A DNA stretch of 64,000 nucleotides from Stenocarpella maydis (taxonomy: Eukaryota > Ascomycota > Sordariomycetes > Diaporthales > Diaporthaceae). Both the position numbers and the translations under genes were made by a program. Positions 46,302 to 57,420 of this stretch are shown here, piece by piece (position 1 is the stretch's first letter; every line of letters begins with the position of its first letter). Under the pieces are notes generated by a model. The model was given only the letters and a program-made list of their open reading frames with translations. It had not been told where the DNA came from and searched no databases. The DNA is taken from assembly GCA_002270565.1 (NCBI GenBank), contig NQMI01000044.1, positions 171,776 through 235,775 on the forward strand, given 5' to 3'.

Positions 46302-47700
46302 CTTGCCGAGTTGATGGGCTCATGTGCGACTCACATACATAAATCTTAATTTGGCCGCTCGGCCTGTTGGTCGCATCTGAGGCCGTGAATCCGATACGCT
46401 CCGCTTTGACTGCGTCCAATGTGCTTAGGCAAGTCTATCCAATAGCATTTTGTCTATAACGTCTTCGCTCGCATCTCATTTCGTGTCTGCGCCTTTTACT
46501 TATTTCGTAGCATGATGGCTTCAAAGAGTTAGGTAATCGGCATTTTTCCCCCCCCTTTTCTCCCACGTGGAGCTTCATTCCAGGACGGAGCTCCGCTAGG
46601 CAGCTCTGGCGGAGTGCGAAGCATGGGTATTAGTCCAAGAGTAGACAAAAGAGCCGACATACTCTCACGTCCTTGGATATGTGAGTGAGAAGCATGAAAG
46701 GTTTAAATAAGCCCACCCCGGAGGGGAGGCGCGTAAATCCAGCTGTGGTTTTGTGTGCCCAATGAGGTAATAGACTATTATTCTAGACTATTAGTCTAGA
46801 CTATTATTCTAGACGAATAGCACAAGGCGACCTCGGGGAAATTTCAGACCCCTCGTGTGCCTGTCTCACAGGTACGACTGACAGAACAGCACTTTCGAGG
46901 TGCAATGCAACGGATTCTTATGTGTATCTACCTGGCTCTCGGTAGCATTGCAGGCTGTCTAACCTTTTGTTTGACGAGCAGGGGCGGCAGTATGCAGCCG
47001 ATTGTCACCAATGCCAGCCAATTGCGCAAGTCCTTTTTCTCAACGCCAATCCGTCAGCAGTAGTCTCCTTTTTCTTCTTCTTCTTCTGCCAAGATCCCCA
47101 GGTGTGTAACATCCACATCAAAAGGGCGAAAACTAAAGGTGATGAGGGTCTCTCTCATAGTCCAATCACAACTCGTCAGGAAGCCACCATGCAAATGCCG
47201 GCGTCTTCCTTGTAAACCGCCCTTCTCTCTTCCCTCTGGGGTGCTTGGTTTCCCCCTTGCAACTTCTTCCATGTTCCAAAGATCTTTTCGCACACAAAAC
47301 TGACCATCGCCCGTCCGTCGGGTAAGACTTCAGGGCCCGAAAATAAAGAGAGTGTGGGGGGCGGGGGGGGGGTAACCAAGAAGAAAAAAAAGAGTGCCTC
47401 GTACCACTTGAGTAAATCCACACGACCATCGGCTGCCGAGAGCCTCGCGGGCCATAAATGCAAAAATGCAAATGATCGTTTGCACAAGGCGAAAGAAGCG
47501 AAATCGATGGTCGAACAGGAAGCGCGGGCGCAGAGGCGCAATTTGTCTGTGCTGGAAAAGCTCTGGAAAAGCTCGTTAAACTGAAGAATTCGTGACCAGC
47601 TTCGTGGTCAATTCATGGCGGAAGAATGAACACCAAGCTCTCTGCAATGACTCGAGCTCACTCATGGCGCCGAGGAGAGCCCGAGAGTTGTCTTGTGCGA
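46302..47700. other. intergenic region, no gene supported
   Basis: About 1.4 kb with short frames only. It contains the 13-bp palindromic repeat at 46771-46814, a C run near 46550, a T/C-rich tract near 47070-47090, and a G run near 47360-47372. Confidence 0.5.
46771..46814. repeat. 13-bp palindromic tandem repeat
   Basis: Three tandem copies of TAGACTATTATTC / TAGACTATTAGTC plus a partial fourth. The centre, TCTAGACTATTAGTCTAGA, is nearly self-complementary, so the block could fold or form a paired protein-binding site. No known site was recognised. Confidence 0.7.
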
Positions 47701-48732
47701 TCAGACCTCGTCATCAAAATCGTCGGCCGTGTAGTTCTTGGAGGAGTATCTAGAGCTGGAGATGAAGGAAGGCTGGCTGATTGGGTTCGTATCGAGGTTG
47801 TAGCCGATGCCGCCACCGAGACCAGACGACAACGGAGGCTGGCTGAACGAGAAGGCGGCAGCGTCGCTGGGGGTATGCAGCTTGAAGTCCTCGTCCTCAT
47901 TGGGCGTGCCGCCCTGCGTCGTGTCGAGGGCTGGGGGCTGAGTATCGGTAGCAGTGAACTGCTTGTGGTAGGCATCTGTGAAGCGGGGGCCCTTGGTAGG
48001 GGTCTCCATCAGCTGCGAGATAGGCGGGAGCTCGTTATCGTCGTCGTCGTCGTCAAGAGCGATGACGGGGGCGGTCGTCGCTGCGGCCTTGGCGGTGTTG
48101 GCCCGGACCTTCTTGCTGGCGGAGAGCTTTCCGCTCGAGGGCGCCGAGGAGGCAGGACGCTTGCGGACCGTCTTTGGGGTGACCGGCGCGCCGTTGGCGG
48201 CGGCAGGGGCGTTGGAGGCGCCGCTCTTTTCCTGTCTCATGGCCTCAGCTTTCCGCTTGATGTCGCGGAACTGCCACTGGATGCCGTCTGGGGTGGAGGC
48301 GCCAAAGTACGCAGCGATATCTGCCCAGTGGAATTTTGGATGTTAGCTTACCGCCTTCTTGTTGTCGTAGAAACTCTTTGCTGGTTTGCCATTCTTGACC
48401 ATCTCACGGACAAGACGCGCATCGCCCTTCAGGGGGCGAAAGAAGTGCTCGATGCCATACTCGCCCCAGTCCTCAGGACCAAAGTGCTGGGAAATAGCTG
48501 ACAAGAGTGAGCATCAGCCTCACTTGTGGGGCACAGCCTTGAGAAGCACGGCAACAGGGAATGGAATTCCAAGCAATGATGAGGCCAGCGTCAAGGCAGG
48601 GTGAAATGAAAAGCAGGTGTGGATGAAAATGGACCTGTGCCTACCCTTGAAGTTGAGCTTGAGCTCTGGATGAGCCGCAATGACTGCAGTCAGTAGGCGA
48701 CGCTGGCTCTCCTCGGTATTGAATTTGACCAT
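47701..48732 (-). CDS. nuclear-type protein with a tandemly duplicated alternative exon
   Basis: The long form joins exon 1 (48732 down to 48645) to the last exon (48320 down to 47701), phase 1, giving 235 aa. It starts MVKFNTEESQRRLLTAVIAA and HPELKLNFK, continues DIAAYFGASTPDGIQWQFRD and IKRKAEAMR, a short helical domain of Myb/SANT-like character, then a disordered basic, Ala/Pro-rich region, six Asp in a row, and an acidic end (TADDFDDEV). Between them lies a second exon (from 48497) starting in the same phase and reading AISQHFGPEDWGEYGIEHFF then RPLKGDARLVREM, clearly homologous to the start of the last exon. It runs to its own TAA at 48346-48344. Nuclear location is inferred from composition; no name can be given. 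Confidence 0.65.
48344..48497 (-). other. duplicated alternative exon with its own stop codon
   Basis: Preceded by a good acceptor (CTCTTGTCAG) and opened by the same split codon G|xx as the last exon. Aligned residues include FG......GI..(F)FR..K. Read through, it ends KKAVS-stop, giving an isoform of about 80 aa; the TAA overlaps the GCTAAC branch site of the next intron. Alternatively an internal GTGAGA donor (after codon ARLV) would splice it in frame to the last exon and give a two-domain protein. Confidence 0.6.
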
Positions 48733-50396
48733 CTTGTCCCTGCAGGGCGTCATCAGCGTGAGAGTCAGAACAAATCCTCCATAACAACTGACCATTTGCG
48801 TGAGGCTGGAGATGTGGATGTGAGACAATCTGTGTGGAAGAGCGCAAGGGCACCAAGGGCACTTGAGGACTGGGTAGAATCACCAGACTGATGATGTCTG
48901 GCGCAAGTGACCAAGGAACATGCCCATGTGTCTCGACGGTGCCAGGGCGGGTGGGGAGGGGCTACTCAAGAGGTAACATGCATGTGAGATAGGCAAGAGG
49001 GCAAGAGCGGGCTGCTTCCCCGAGGACCAAAATCGGCAGTCGAGATGCCCAAGAAGTATGGCGATGGGGAGGGGGGGGGGCAAGCAGGGTGTGGAGTGAG
49101 ATGGAGTATTGCTGTGCGGCACAAGACTTACCGTTCCGAAACTGGTGATCAAGGGTGCTGAAGAAGATTCTCGTGAGTGAGAAGGGCTGTTACAAAGGAA
49201 GAATGCGGCTGTCAATAGATGTGGTGAGGTGCGATATCAAAATGAAATAAATGGCCGAGGAGGCGACAATGCAAATAAAGCCTGCTGCCAACTGGTGTAC
49301 GGAGTATGGGGTTGTCACTGAAGAAGTGGGGGGGGGGTTGATGGTTGTACTGGGCAACAACTCCAAGCGCAGGGCCAGATTGGGTGGGGTGGGTGACCAG
49401 AGAGAGGCTCAAGATAGCACAACTTGGGTGGGCAAAGACAAAGAAAAAGAAGAAGACAGGTAAGAATCTGCCAAGGTCAGGTAGTGCTAGTGGAATTGAA
49501 TCGGTTTGGGCAAATGGTTTGGGCGACTGCAGATGGTCCTGTCGTGTTGTTGATAGTTCAGGGTACTCCGTACAGGACCTGAGATGCTGGGCAAAGCTGA
49601 GGGGTTGAGGGCGGAGGGTGCAACTTTTGGTGCGTCTGGGATAGGTAGGAAGCTACTTGTTACAGCTGGAACCCTACCCTGCAGTATGCATCAAATCTCG
49701 GAAAAGAGCCATGTAAGCCTATTGAAAATGTTCCACTACAGTCTCCTAGCTTTGGAGTTTTCAAAGTACTTCCTCTGAGACGTCTCACCCTCTAAGCTGA
49801 GTAAGGCAACATGTAGCTGGAAGTCACCTGGTAGCAGAATTTCACATACCCAAGGCCTTTTGAGCTGCAGTGCTACATTCGAACCCTTGCAGGGGTAGAC
49901 GGGACGCTTGCCCTAACTACTTAACCTAGGTAGGTAGGTACCTTTACGGAGTTGGGTGGTAAAGACCCGGTATAGTATTTCAATTAGAAAGGTCAATAAT
50001 AAGAATAAACAAAGGTGTCCTAGCTAGTCCAGCAACCTAGTCAAGACAAGACACAGCAATCTCAGACTTCACCCCCCCACAATTTCCTGGGCTCCTTGGG
50101 AGTGTTCTACTGATGTCCAAGTTTAGCCTTCCGTCGCCGAGGCTTAGAAATCGGCATTCAGAGGCCAGGCGATGGCGTTGTAAATTTACAAGGCCAGATA
50201 TTCGCCCGCTCAGTAATGCGACCTCCCCGGATTGCCAGTTGCCAAGTCAAGAGCGATCGATCCGCAGGCTCTGTTTGGTGACCAAGAGCCATCCCGCTTA
50301 CCCCACACAACTACGGCCCATTGTGCACGTCTGGCGGCATGGATCAGGTATTTGTTAGATAATCACTTGACGAGTTGGTCCTTATAATTAGGTCTA
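48733..50396. other. intergenic region, no gene supported
   Basis: About 1.7 kb. G/C homopolymers occur near 49072-49080 and 49328-49336, and a (GGTA)n stretch near 49927-49942. A CTGCAG just upstream of 48732 could be an acceptor of a 5' leader intron. Confidence 0.45.
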
Positions 50397-51393
50397 TCAC
50401 AACGGCTTCTCGAACGGAGTTCGACGGCCGCTCTGTAAGCCACTTGGCATGGCCAAGGTCTTCATCTCCCCATTGTACTCGGGCACATCCCCCTCATCCT
50501 TCAACTTGGCTTCCCCAGACCCGTACATGAGGTACTGCACGCCCAGGAACGCATCACAAGCCGCCTGGAACATGCCGCACAGCTTAAACGCCCAGGGGAT
50601 CTCGGTCACCGACGTGAAGAACCAGAACATCTTCATGGCGTCACCGGCGAGCCAGCTGGCCAGGACCGAGACCCGGAACCCCCTGCACGACCGCGAGCGC
50701 GCGTTCGCAAACATCTGGGGCAGCGGCAGCGTCGCCTCGACCGAGAGGCCAATGTACCCCAGCAGGCTCGAGTACGACAAGTAGAGGCCGCGGAAGGGCG
50801 CGAGGGCCAGCTCCAGGGCCGTGAGGATGATAAAGAGCCAGAGCAGGAACTGCCAGTACCTGTGGCGCAGGTGCGTCAGCACACGCATCGTGCCAGCCCC
50901 AAGACGGGAGGTTGGACCATATACTCACGGCTTGGGCGACCGCCACTGCCAGAACTGGTACGGCCGCTGCTTGTCGAAGAAGCCCTCCTTGGCCGCAGCA
51001 AATGGGGCCGCTGCGTCGCCGCCCTTGGACGCCGGGCCGGGGCGGTGATCCAGGGCTATCTTCAACAGCAACAGCTGCATCATCACCATCAGCAAGGATT
51101 GTAGGAGCAGCGCAGTATCGAACCGGGCGCCCGGGTAGTAGAATATCCTGTACAGAAGACTGTCAGCGCCAGAGCACGAGGAGCAGGCGCATCTGTTGGG
51201 GTGATTGATGCGGGACAGATGCTACGCACCTGAACATGGACGCGACGAGCATGATCAGGGGGATGTCCAGGGAGAAGCCGGCGCTCGACTTGTTGCGATG
51301 CATGGACATGGCCTGGTCGCTATATGACAGCACGGGCGACAGGATCAGGAAGATGGGGGCAACATAGCCCGCGAGCGAGGTGAGCCATCGCAT
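50397..51393 (-). CDS. PQ-loop repeat membrane protein (SLC66A2/Any1-like), three exons
   Basis: A multi-pass endomembrane protein. Exons 51393-51230, 51147-50929 and 50859-50397 give 281 aa. Two PQ-loop-type units are visible: the first around SPVLSYSDQAMSMHRNKSSA then GFSLDIPLIMLVASMFRIFY, the second around GLSVEATLPLPQMFANARSR followed by VLASWLAGDAMKMFWFF. Between them are LLLQSLLMVMMQLLLLKIAL and, after the charged KEGFFDKQRPYQFWQW stretch, FLLWLFIILTALELALAP. This layout matches the PQLC1/SLC66A2 group, whose yeast relative Any1 influences phospholipid flippase function at Golgi/endosomes. That function is extrapolated. The soluble C-terminal 40 residues are variable. The first intron donor is GTGCGT and the second is GTGAGT. 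Confidence 0.85.
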
Positions 51394-52452
51394 CGCGGCG
51401 TGGTGTGGTCGGCCGGGGAGACGGGGCGGGATCTGCGCAGTTGTGCTTCAGGTCGTTTGTGTCGCCGGTTCGGGCAATGCGCAGGGTGACGAGAAGACAG
51501 ACGGCAGACACGATTGCTCGCGACGGGTGGGTGGGTGGACGTCGGAAAGGTAGGAAGCAAGGTGCGGAAAACTCGGAGCGAGCCTGCGGATGCGCTGGCG
51601 CATTTGGACGGCAAATCTGGCTCCTGCGCTGCGACGAGGGCCCCCTATTTTTGGAGTCGTGCTCGGCTGGGACCAGGGCATGTTGTGTGTTACATGGTAA
51701 CTCTGCTACCACTGCAAGTCTGGCCGCCCAGCGTTGTCCAGCCCAGCTCGGGAGTGAGCGTGTACCTGCTTAGGGACCTGCTTAGGGACCTGCTTAGGGA
51801 CCTGCTTAGGGACCTGCTTAGGGACCTGCTTAGGGACCTGCTTAGGGACCTGCTTAGGTGCCTACTTAGATGCCTAGGTAGTATAAGTACTCAACTCTGC
51901 ACTAGGCATCGCGACATCCTCACCTTGTTTGTGCTTGTTACATGGCAATCTTGCATCTACCACAACGGACGGCACAGGCGAGTTTCTGTGGTGCCATCAC
52001 AGATGGCCTCTTACACGAAAGCCCGGATATAAACACAACGCATGCAGCCTCACCTCCACCCCAGTCGTCTACCAAGGCTGTGCTCCATCACAGACGACAG
52101 ACAGAGGCCATCGGTATATGCACACGCAGGCGCCATTTCTGACGGCTGTTCAATGGCTGCCAACATATGCTCCTGTCTGCCTTCCCGTTGGTAGGCCCCA
52201 TGCAGCTGGGTGGGATTCGCGTCGCAGCCCGAGGCCCAGGTGATCCTTCTGTTGGCGAGCCAAGGCATGCCAGCATGCAGGAAGACGCCTGAACCTGAAG
52301 AATATTTAAGCCGTGAAGAAGTCTTCCCGATTCCCCTTCATCTCTTACCTCCACTGCCTACACTCTCATTTTCTCGGTGAGCTCTCTCTCTCTCTCTCTC
52401 TGCCTCTCCCTCTTCATCACCTGCAATTTCCGGAGTGCAACCCAGCCTTAAC
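51394..52452. other. intergenic region with 12-bp satellite and CT tract
   Basis: About 1.06 kb with no supportable gene. It carries the 12-bp repeat at 51763-51860 and a (CT)n tract at 52381-52402 close to the dynamin-like gene start, a typical fungal pyrimidine-rich promoter/leader element. Confidence 0.5.
51763..51860. repeat. 12-bp tandem repeat (ACCTGCTTAGGG), about 8 copies
   Basis: Perfect tandem 12-mers followed by two degenerate units (GTGCCTACTTAG, ATGCCTAGGTAG). Each unit contains TTAGGG. In one frame it reads RDLL repeats, but no gene contains it. Confidence 0.95.
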
Positions 52453-55155
52453 ATGGCGGTGCCTGCACTGGAAACGGAGGCTCTGAGTCAACTTGGCTCC
52501 AAGGATCAACTTGATCTCCTAAACTCCATCGATCAGTTACGGTCCCAAGGGATCAGTCGCTTTGTCTCCCTGCCCCAGATTATTGTTTGTGGGGACCAGT
52601 CAGCTGGCAAGTCTTCTGTCCTTGCGGCCATCTCTGGCGTCTCCTTCCCCGTCCAGAGCAACACGTGCACACGCTTCCCCACCGAGCTTATCCTCCGCCG
52701 AACACCAGAGGTCAGCTCGAGTGTGTCCATAGTGCCCGATGCCTCGCGGACCGAGAGGGAGAAGTTCGCACTCAGCGAGTTCCACCATGAGCTGGAGGAC
52801 TTCGACGACCTGGGCAACCTGGTAGAGGCTGCCAAGAATGCCATGGGCATACACGCCCATGGGAAGACCTTCTCAAGGGATCTGCTGAGGATCGAGATAA
52901 CCGGCCCTGAGCATCTCCACCTGACTATAGTCGATCTGCCTGGCCTGATCCATTCAGCCACCAAGAGCCAGACCGCCGATGATGTGGGCTTAATCAGGGA
53001 TGTCGTGAGAAACTATAGCGAGTAGAGCCCGGCTTTAGCTTCACGACCGGGACTGATGATGGTCACCTAGTGGAACAGCTGAGGAGCGTGATTCTGGCAA
53101 TTTTTTCAGCCAAGAACGACCTGGAGAACCAAATCGTCTTGCAAATGGCGAGGGAGGCTGATCCAACTGGGCAGAGGACCATGGGTAAGTTTATTGGTGC
53201 TCAACTACCTGCCGTGCATTTACGTGCAAGATGCCGCCGAAAGTGACGCCTGCCCGACATCTAATCATTCTCCCTGCGCAGGTATCATCACCAAACCTGA
53301 CTGCCTGGTCAAGGGTTCCAAGAATGAAGATTACTTCGCCTCTCTGGCCCAGAACAAGGAGGTTTGAGTTCCGCCTCGGCTGGCATGTTCTCAAGAATCT
53401 GGACTCTGAGAAAGGCTCCTTCAACTTGAAGAAGCGCAATCTCGAAGAGGACGCTTTCTTCTCGAGGAACGTATGGAAAAGCATTCCAGCTCGCTTGTTG
53501 GGTGTATCCAACCTTAGACCCCGCCTCAGCAAAGTCTTGACGGAACACATTGCCCCAGAGCTACCAAGTTTCCTCCAAGAAATCGCGTTGAGGCACCGAG
53601 CCTGTCGTAAAGAGCTCGAAAAGATGGGTCAGAAGCGAGCGACCAAAGACGAACAACAGCAGTATCTTGTAACAGTCAGCATGAAGTTCCAATCATTGCT
53701 CACGGCTTCGATCGAAGGGACTTACAACAATCCCTTTTTTGCAGACGCCCAGTCTTACCGCGGATACTGCCAGCGACTCCGGGCTGTGATCCAATACTTC
53801 AACCAGCAGTTTGCCCGGGATCTCTTGGACCGCGGCCAGTACCGCTACATCACTGAGTCGCACGTCGAGTCTGTCGACGGGTCAGATTCAGGAGATCGCA
53901 TACACATCTCACTGGGCAAGTTCATCAAGCACATACAGAACCTAATGCTTCGAACCCGCGGCCGGGATTTTCCGGGGACTTTCAGCCCTATGATAGTCGA
54001 AACTCTCTTCCGAGAGCAATGCCGCCCCTGGGGAGGAATCCTGGGCAGTCACGTCGACAAGGTCTCAGCCGCCGCCAGAAAACTCCTGCATCTGGTGTGC
54101 GAGGACATCGCCGACGATACCACTAGCGAATACATCATACGGGAGATTGTCGAACCTGCCCTTGAGGAAATCACGAAGACATTGCAGCTGAGAGCTGAGG
54201 AGCTGTTGGAGCCCCACAAGAATGGGCACCCCATAACCTATAACCACTATTTCACGGAGACACTGCAGAAAGTCCGCGACGAGCGCCGCATGGATGAGGT
54301 CCGGAGCGCCTTGGCCTATTGGCTCGGCATGGATGAGAATGAACTAGACTCCGGGAAGTGCAAACTGCAAGGTACGTTCGACGTGCGGGGGCTGATGACG
54401 GCCCTCGCCGGTCGTAGTGAGCCAGACATGGACCGCTTTGCCGCCTCCGAGGCCCTGGACTGCATGGAAGCCTACTACAAGGTGAGCAGCGTACAGCGCC
54501 CAGAACATTGCAAGTTGAACCAACGCATGGGATAAACAGGTCGCGCTGAAGCGCTTCATCGACAACGTGGCCGTCGAGCTGGTCAAGGCAAAGCTTGTCA
54601 ACGTGCTCCCACACATTTTCTCGCCCATGACGGTCATCAAGATGCCGGCCGGCCTCGTGGGCCGCATAGCTGGCGAATCGGATGAGAAGCTGTGACGGCG
54701 GGAACAGCTCGAGAAGCAGCTCGACATCCTGAGCAGAGGTTCCGACTTTTGCAAGCGCGTCGTGGGCATGAAACTTGTTGGTAAGAGAGCTCTGGCAATG
54801 ATAACGAGTACTTCCTACAGAGGGGCGTGCTGACGTGTCTGCAGATGTGATTGTTGACGGAGCACAACCCCCGGGGTCCGCCACTGTGCGTGAGTCCGTC
54901 ACCGAGGACGAGGCGTTGGGTTCAGACGAGGCATTGAATGATGAAGCTCCTGTCAGTAAGGTTGACACGGACCTCCAGCTTGGAGACCCATTGCCTCGTC
55001 GCTTGTCTCAGTCCACTGCGAGTCCGAGTCCTGTCTTCGCTGAGCCTGATCTTCCCCCCATCTTCCAGGAGCCAGATAGCCCTCCTAGACCTTACATATA
55101 TCCAGAGGTGGGATGGGAGACCCCCGACCATGGCGGGTTAGATTATGCGGATTAA
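52453..55155 (+). pseudogene. dynamin-like GTPase gene with frameshift and nonsense codon
   Basis: The product would be a large GTPase of the fungal dynamin-related group. The N-terminal GTPase domain is intact: G1 CGDQSAGKSSVLAAI, G2 CTRFPTEL, G3 TIVDLPGLIHS, and after two introns G4 ITKPDCL. A stop after RNYSE (53023-53025) can be avoided by a 62 nt intron (53022-53083). An extra T near 53364 then shifts the frame within NKEV/EFRLGWHVLKN. The middle domain continues to 54482, an intron follows, and then TGA at 54693-54695 replaces an expected Arg in DEKL*RREQLEKQL. A final intron leads to an acidic Pro-rich C-terminus ending 55155. Sequencing error could explain the indel; two independent lesions argue for decay. 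It borders the AT-rich block. Confidence 0.8.
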
Positions 55156-55735
55156 ATAGCGTAGTGATATCTGGCCTGTCGAGATTCAGTAGCTGATAAA
55201 TGAAGAACTCCGTCGCCTTGAATAACACGCGCGGCACCGTGATATGGAGAGGAAGAAAAAAAGAGGGATCTCAGCGAGCAAGACAGCCTGCTTAAATATC
55301 ATCACTTGCCTTCAAGTTTAGCGCACGCTTACCTAGGTACATTTCTATTTCTTCTATACATCACTTATAACCTCTAACTAAACCATTGTGAATGAAATAC
55401 CAAAAACGACGTCGTTTCTTTTTAACGGGACAGCATATCCAGTCCAACGTTCACAGAATTTCATGTTCAGTAGCACTTCCAAAGGATGCGGTGTCAATGA
55501 CTTTCATCTTGCTCATACCCTGGAAGGAAGCACTAGACGTGGTAATTACAGACAGGTTGGCTTGACCACTATTGATATTAAGGCTTACCATTTCTGGACT
55601 ATGCCGAGTAAAATAAGGCTTCTTATGCGAACGTAGTAATTCTAATTTCCATTCAGTGGGGTAGAACGAATAAATTCTCGCATTAAAGTAGAAAGTGTTG
55701 TTTTTATTAAATACCCGGAATGGCTTCTGCTTAAC
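55156..55735. other. transition from gene space to AT-rich block
   Basis: Composition falls from GC-rich to AT-rich across this segment. No gene is supported; an open minus frame at 55451-55831 overlaps the pogo-like terminal sequence and is not taken as a gene. Confidence 0.5.
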
Positions 55736-56197
55736 GTGGGTGGCCCACTTTCGGCGCACCCCCTGATTCGGCGCGGCTCCACACCCGCGACGCATCAGGG
55801 GACCCCCCATAAAAAAACTCAAATATCTCAACGAGGGATTTTTTTCTGGTCACCAAACTTCTTATACACATCAATTAGACCATTATAAAGCAATACTCAG
55901 AAGCTAACGTTTATAACGCCCTCACGGCAATAGCAGATAGGATGCCAACTCAGCTGGCTTCCAGGCTATAGCACATCCCGGAGACCACCCTTCATCGCCA
56001 CCATATAGGTATCCCTAGCCATCATAAAGCTTCTAACCCTTAAAGGTTTCTTAACGACTATCAGGAGGCTCAATTAGCACTATATATTATCTATTAAAGC
56101 AGCCTAGGGCTAGGGCCAACGCAATATGAAACCAGAGCCCTTATAGCCCGCCTCACCTTACCTAACGAGAATTACCCTCCCCTAGGGAGGAAGTAGC
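55736..56197 (+). mobile_element. pogo/Fot1-like DNA transposon, 5' fragment, mutated
   Basis: A GC-richer terminal block (55736-55815, GGCCCACTTTCGGCGCACCC onward) precedes a degraded plus-strand reading that resembles the N-terminal helix-turn-helix of pogo-type transposases: NALTAIADRMPTQLASRL, stop, HIPETTLHRHHIGIPS, then DYQEAQLALYII and SLGLGPTQYETRALIARL. Stops and missing sequence show it is dead. It is cut off at 56198 by the TGTAATGATCA element, and the catalytic DDE part was not found downstream. Confidence 0.55.
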
Positions 56198-57420
56198 TGT
56201 AATGATCAGAGGGTATCCGAGTACATTAAACCTAAAAGATCAAGTGTTTATGTTCGGAATACGTTATTAGGCGGTTATTAAGCAATATTATTAACTGATA
56301 ATGATTACTAGCTATAAGGCTATCTAATGCTAGGATTAAATACTTAGATTAATAACTGAAGAGTCTGTTTTATGAAAGCTATCTACTATAGTAATAACTG
56401 TATCCTTATATATTCCGACTCTTTAGTTGGCTTATTACTACTTATTGATCTTGGATGAGCACTTATAGCTATTGCTTGTTGCTATTTATTGATCTTGGAT
56501 AAGCACTTGCAGCTATTGCTTGTTGCTGCTTATTGATCTTAGATGAGCACTTGCAGCCCTAACCCTGGTTCTCTGGGTTAGGCTGTGCTGACTTAGCGGC
56601 TGGGGTCCTGCGAGGTTGTATTATAGTGGTTGCTTCTAGGTCCACAAATAGGTCCCTGGGGTGCTATTTATATTAGCTTATAATACTATCTTCTTTCTTA
56701 CTTCTTTTGTTTTTAAAAGTGCTTTATAAGTTATTTTTTGTTTATTTATATTGTTATTTATACTTTCCTAATTTGTTATATTATCTAGAGTTAAAGATTC
56801 TTGGGTTATAAAAAGTTCTGTTACTAGAGTATTTAAGAAATATTAAGCCTATCTTGATTATTATGCTTTTATTAAATGGTATAATTATAAAGTTGCGTTA
56901 TATTTTTATTATTTATTTAAGGATCTAGTTTGCAAGATGGTTGATTTTATAGAGAGCTATTTGTAATGTACTAAGCAGGGTTGCTCTTATGATGTGTTGC
57001 GCATGCTAGTGTCTTCTTGTGAGTGTCCTGCTCTTATAGGTAGTTGTTAGGCTGACCTTTATAGTGTTGTATATTACTAATAAGTTAGTTAAGCTAGATG
57101 ATTATAAGATTGAGGAGAAGGAAAATCTGGCTGAGATCTAGGTCTATCTGAATAAGTTCTTGGCTTATTTGGCTTGTTTGAAGAAGTAAAAATGTTTTCT
57201 TTAGGAGAAGGGGGTGAAGCTGGTAAATAAGGGGTTGGCTAAGGAGGAGCAGGCTTGTACTGTTGAAGTGGTGCAGGAGGTTGTAGCTACTAAGGGGTCT
57301 TTTCCTAATTCTTATTGTTCCGGGGTCTAGGGGAACCGGCATGTTTCGGGATCCGGAGGAAAACCAGCCTTAGCATCCCCCCCCCTCCAAGACTATAAGA
57401 AGGGGCCTTCCTGCGTTGCT
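56198..57420 (+). mobile_element. TGTAATGATCA repeat element, copy A
   Basis: Direct counterpart of copy B at 61608. The two align base by base over roughly the first 630 bp (both have TTCGGAATACGTT, GGCGGTTATT, GAGCTTAATG-like and GAGTTAAAGATTCTTGGG stretches), with mostly transition differences. Downstream of the repeat, copy A has a degraded plus frame, e.g. LDDYKIEEKENLAEI then LNKFLAYLACLKK, a coiled-coil style sequence also seen in copy B. The end near 57420 is approximate. Confidence 0.6.

Noticed and set aside
51763..51860. Interstitial telomere
   Set aside because: TTAGGG occurs once per 12-mer, not as contiguous hexamers, so it is an ordinary satellite.
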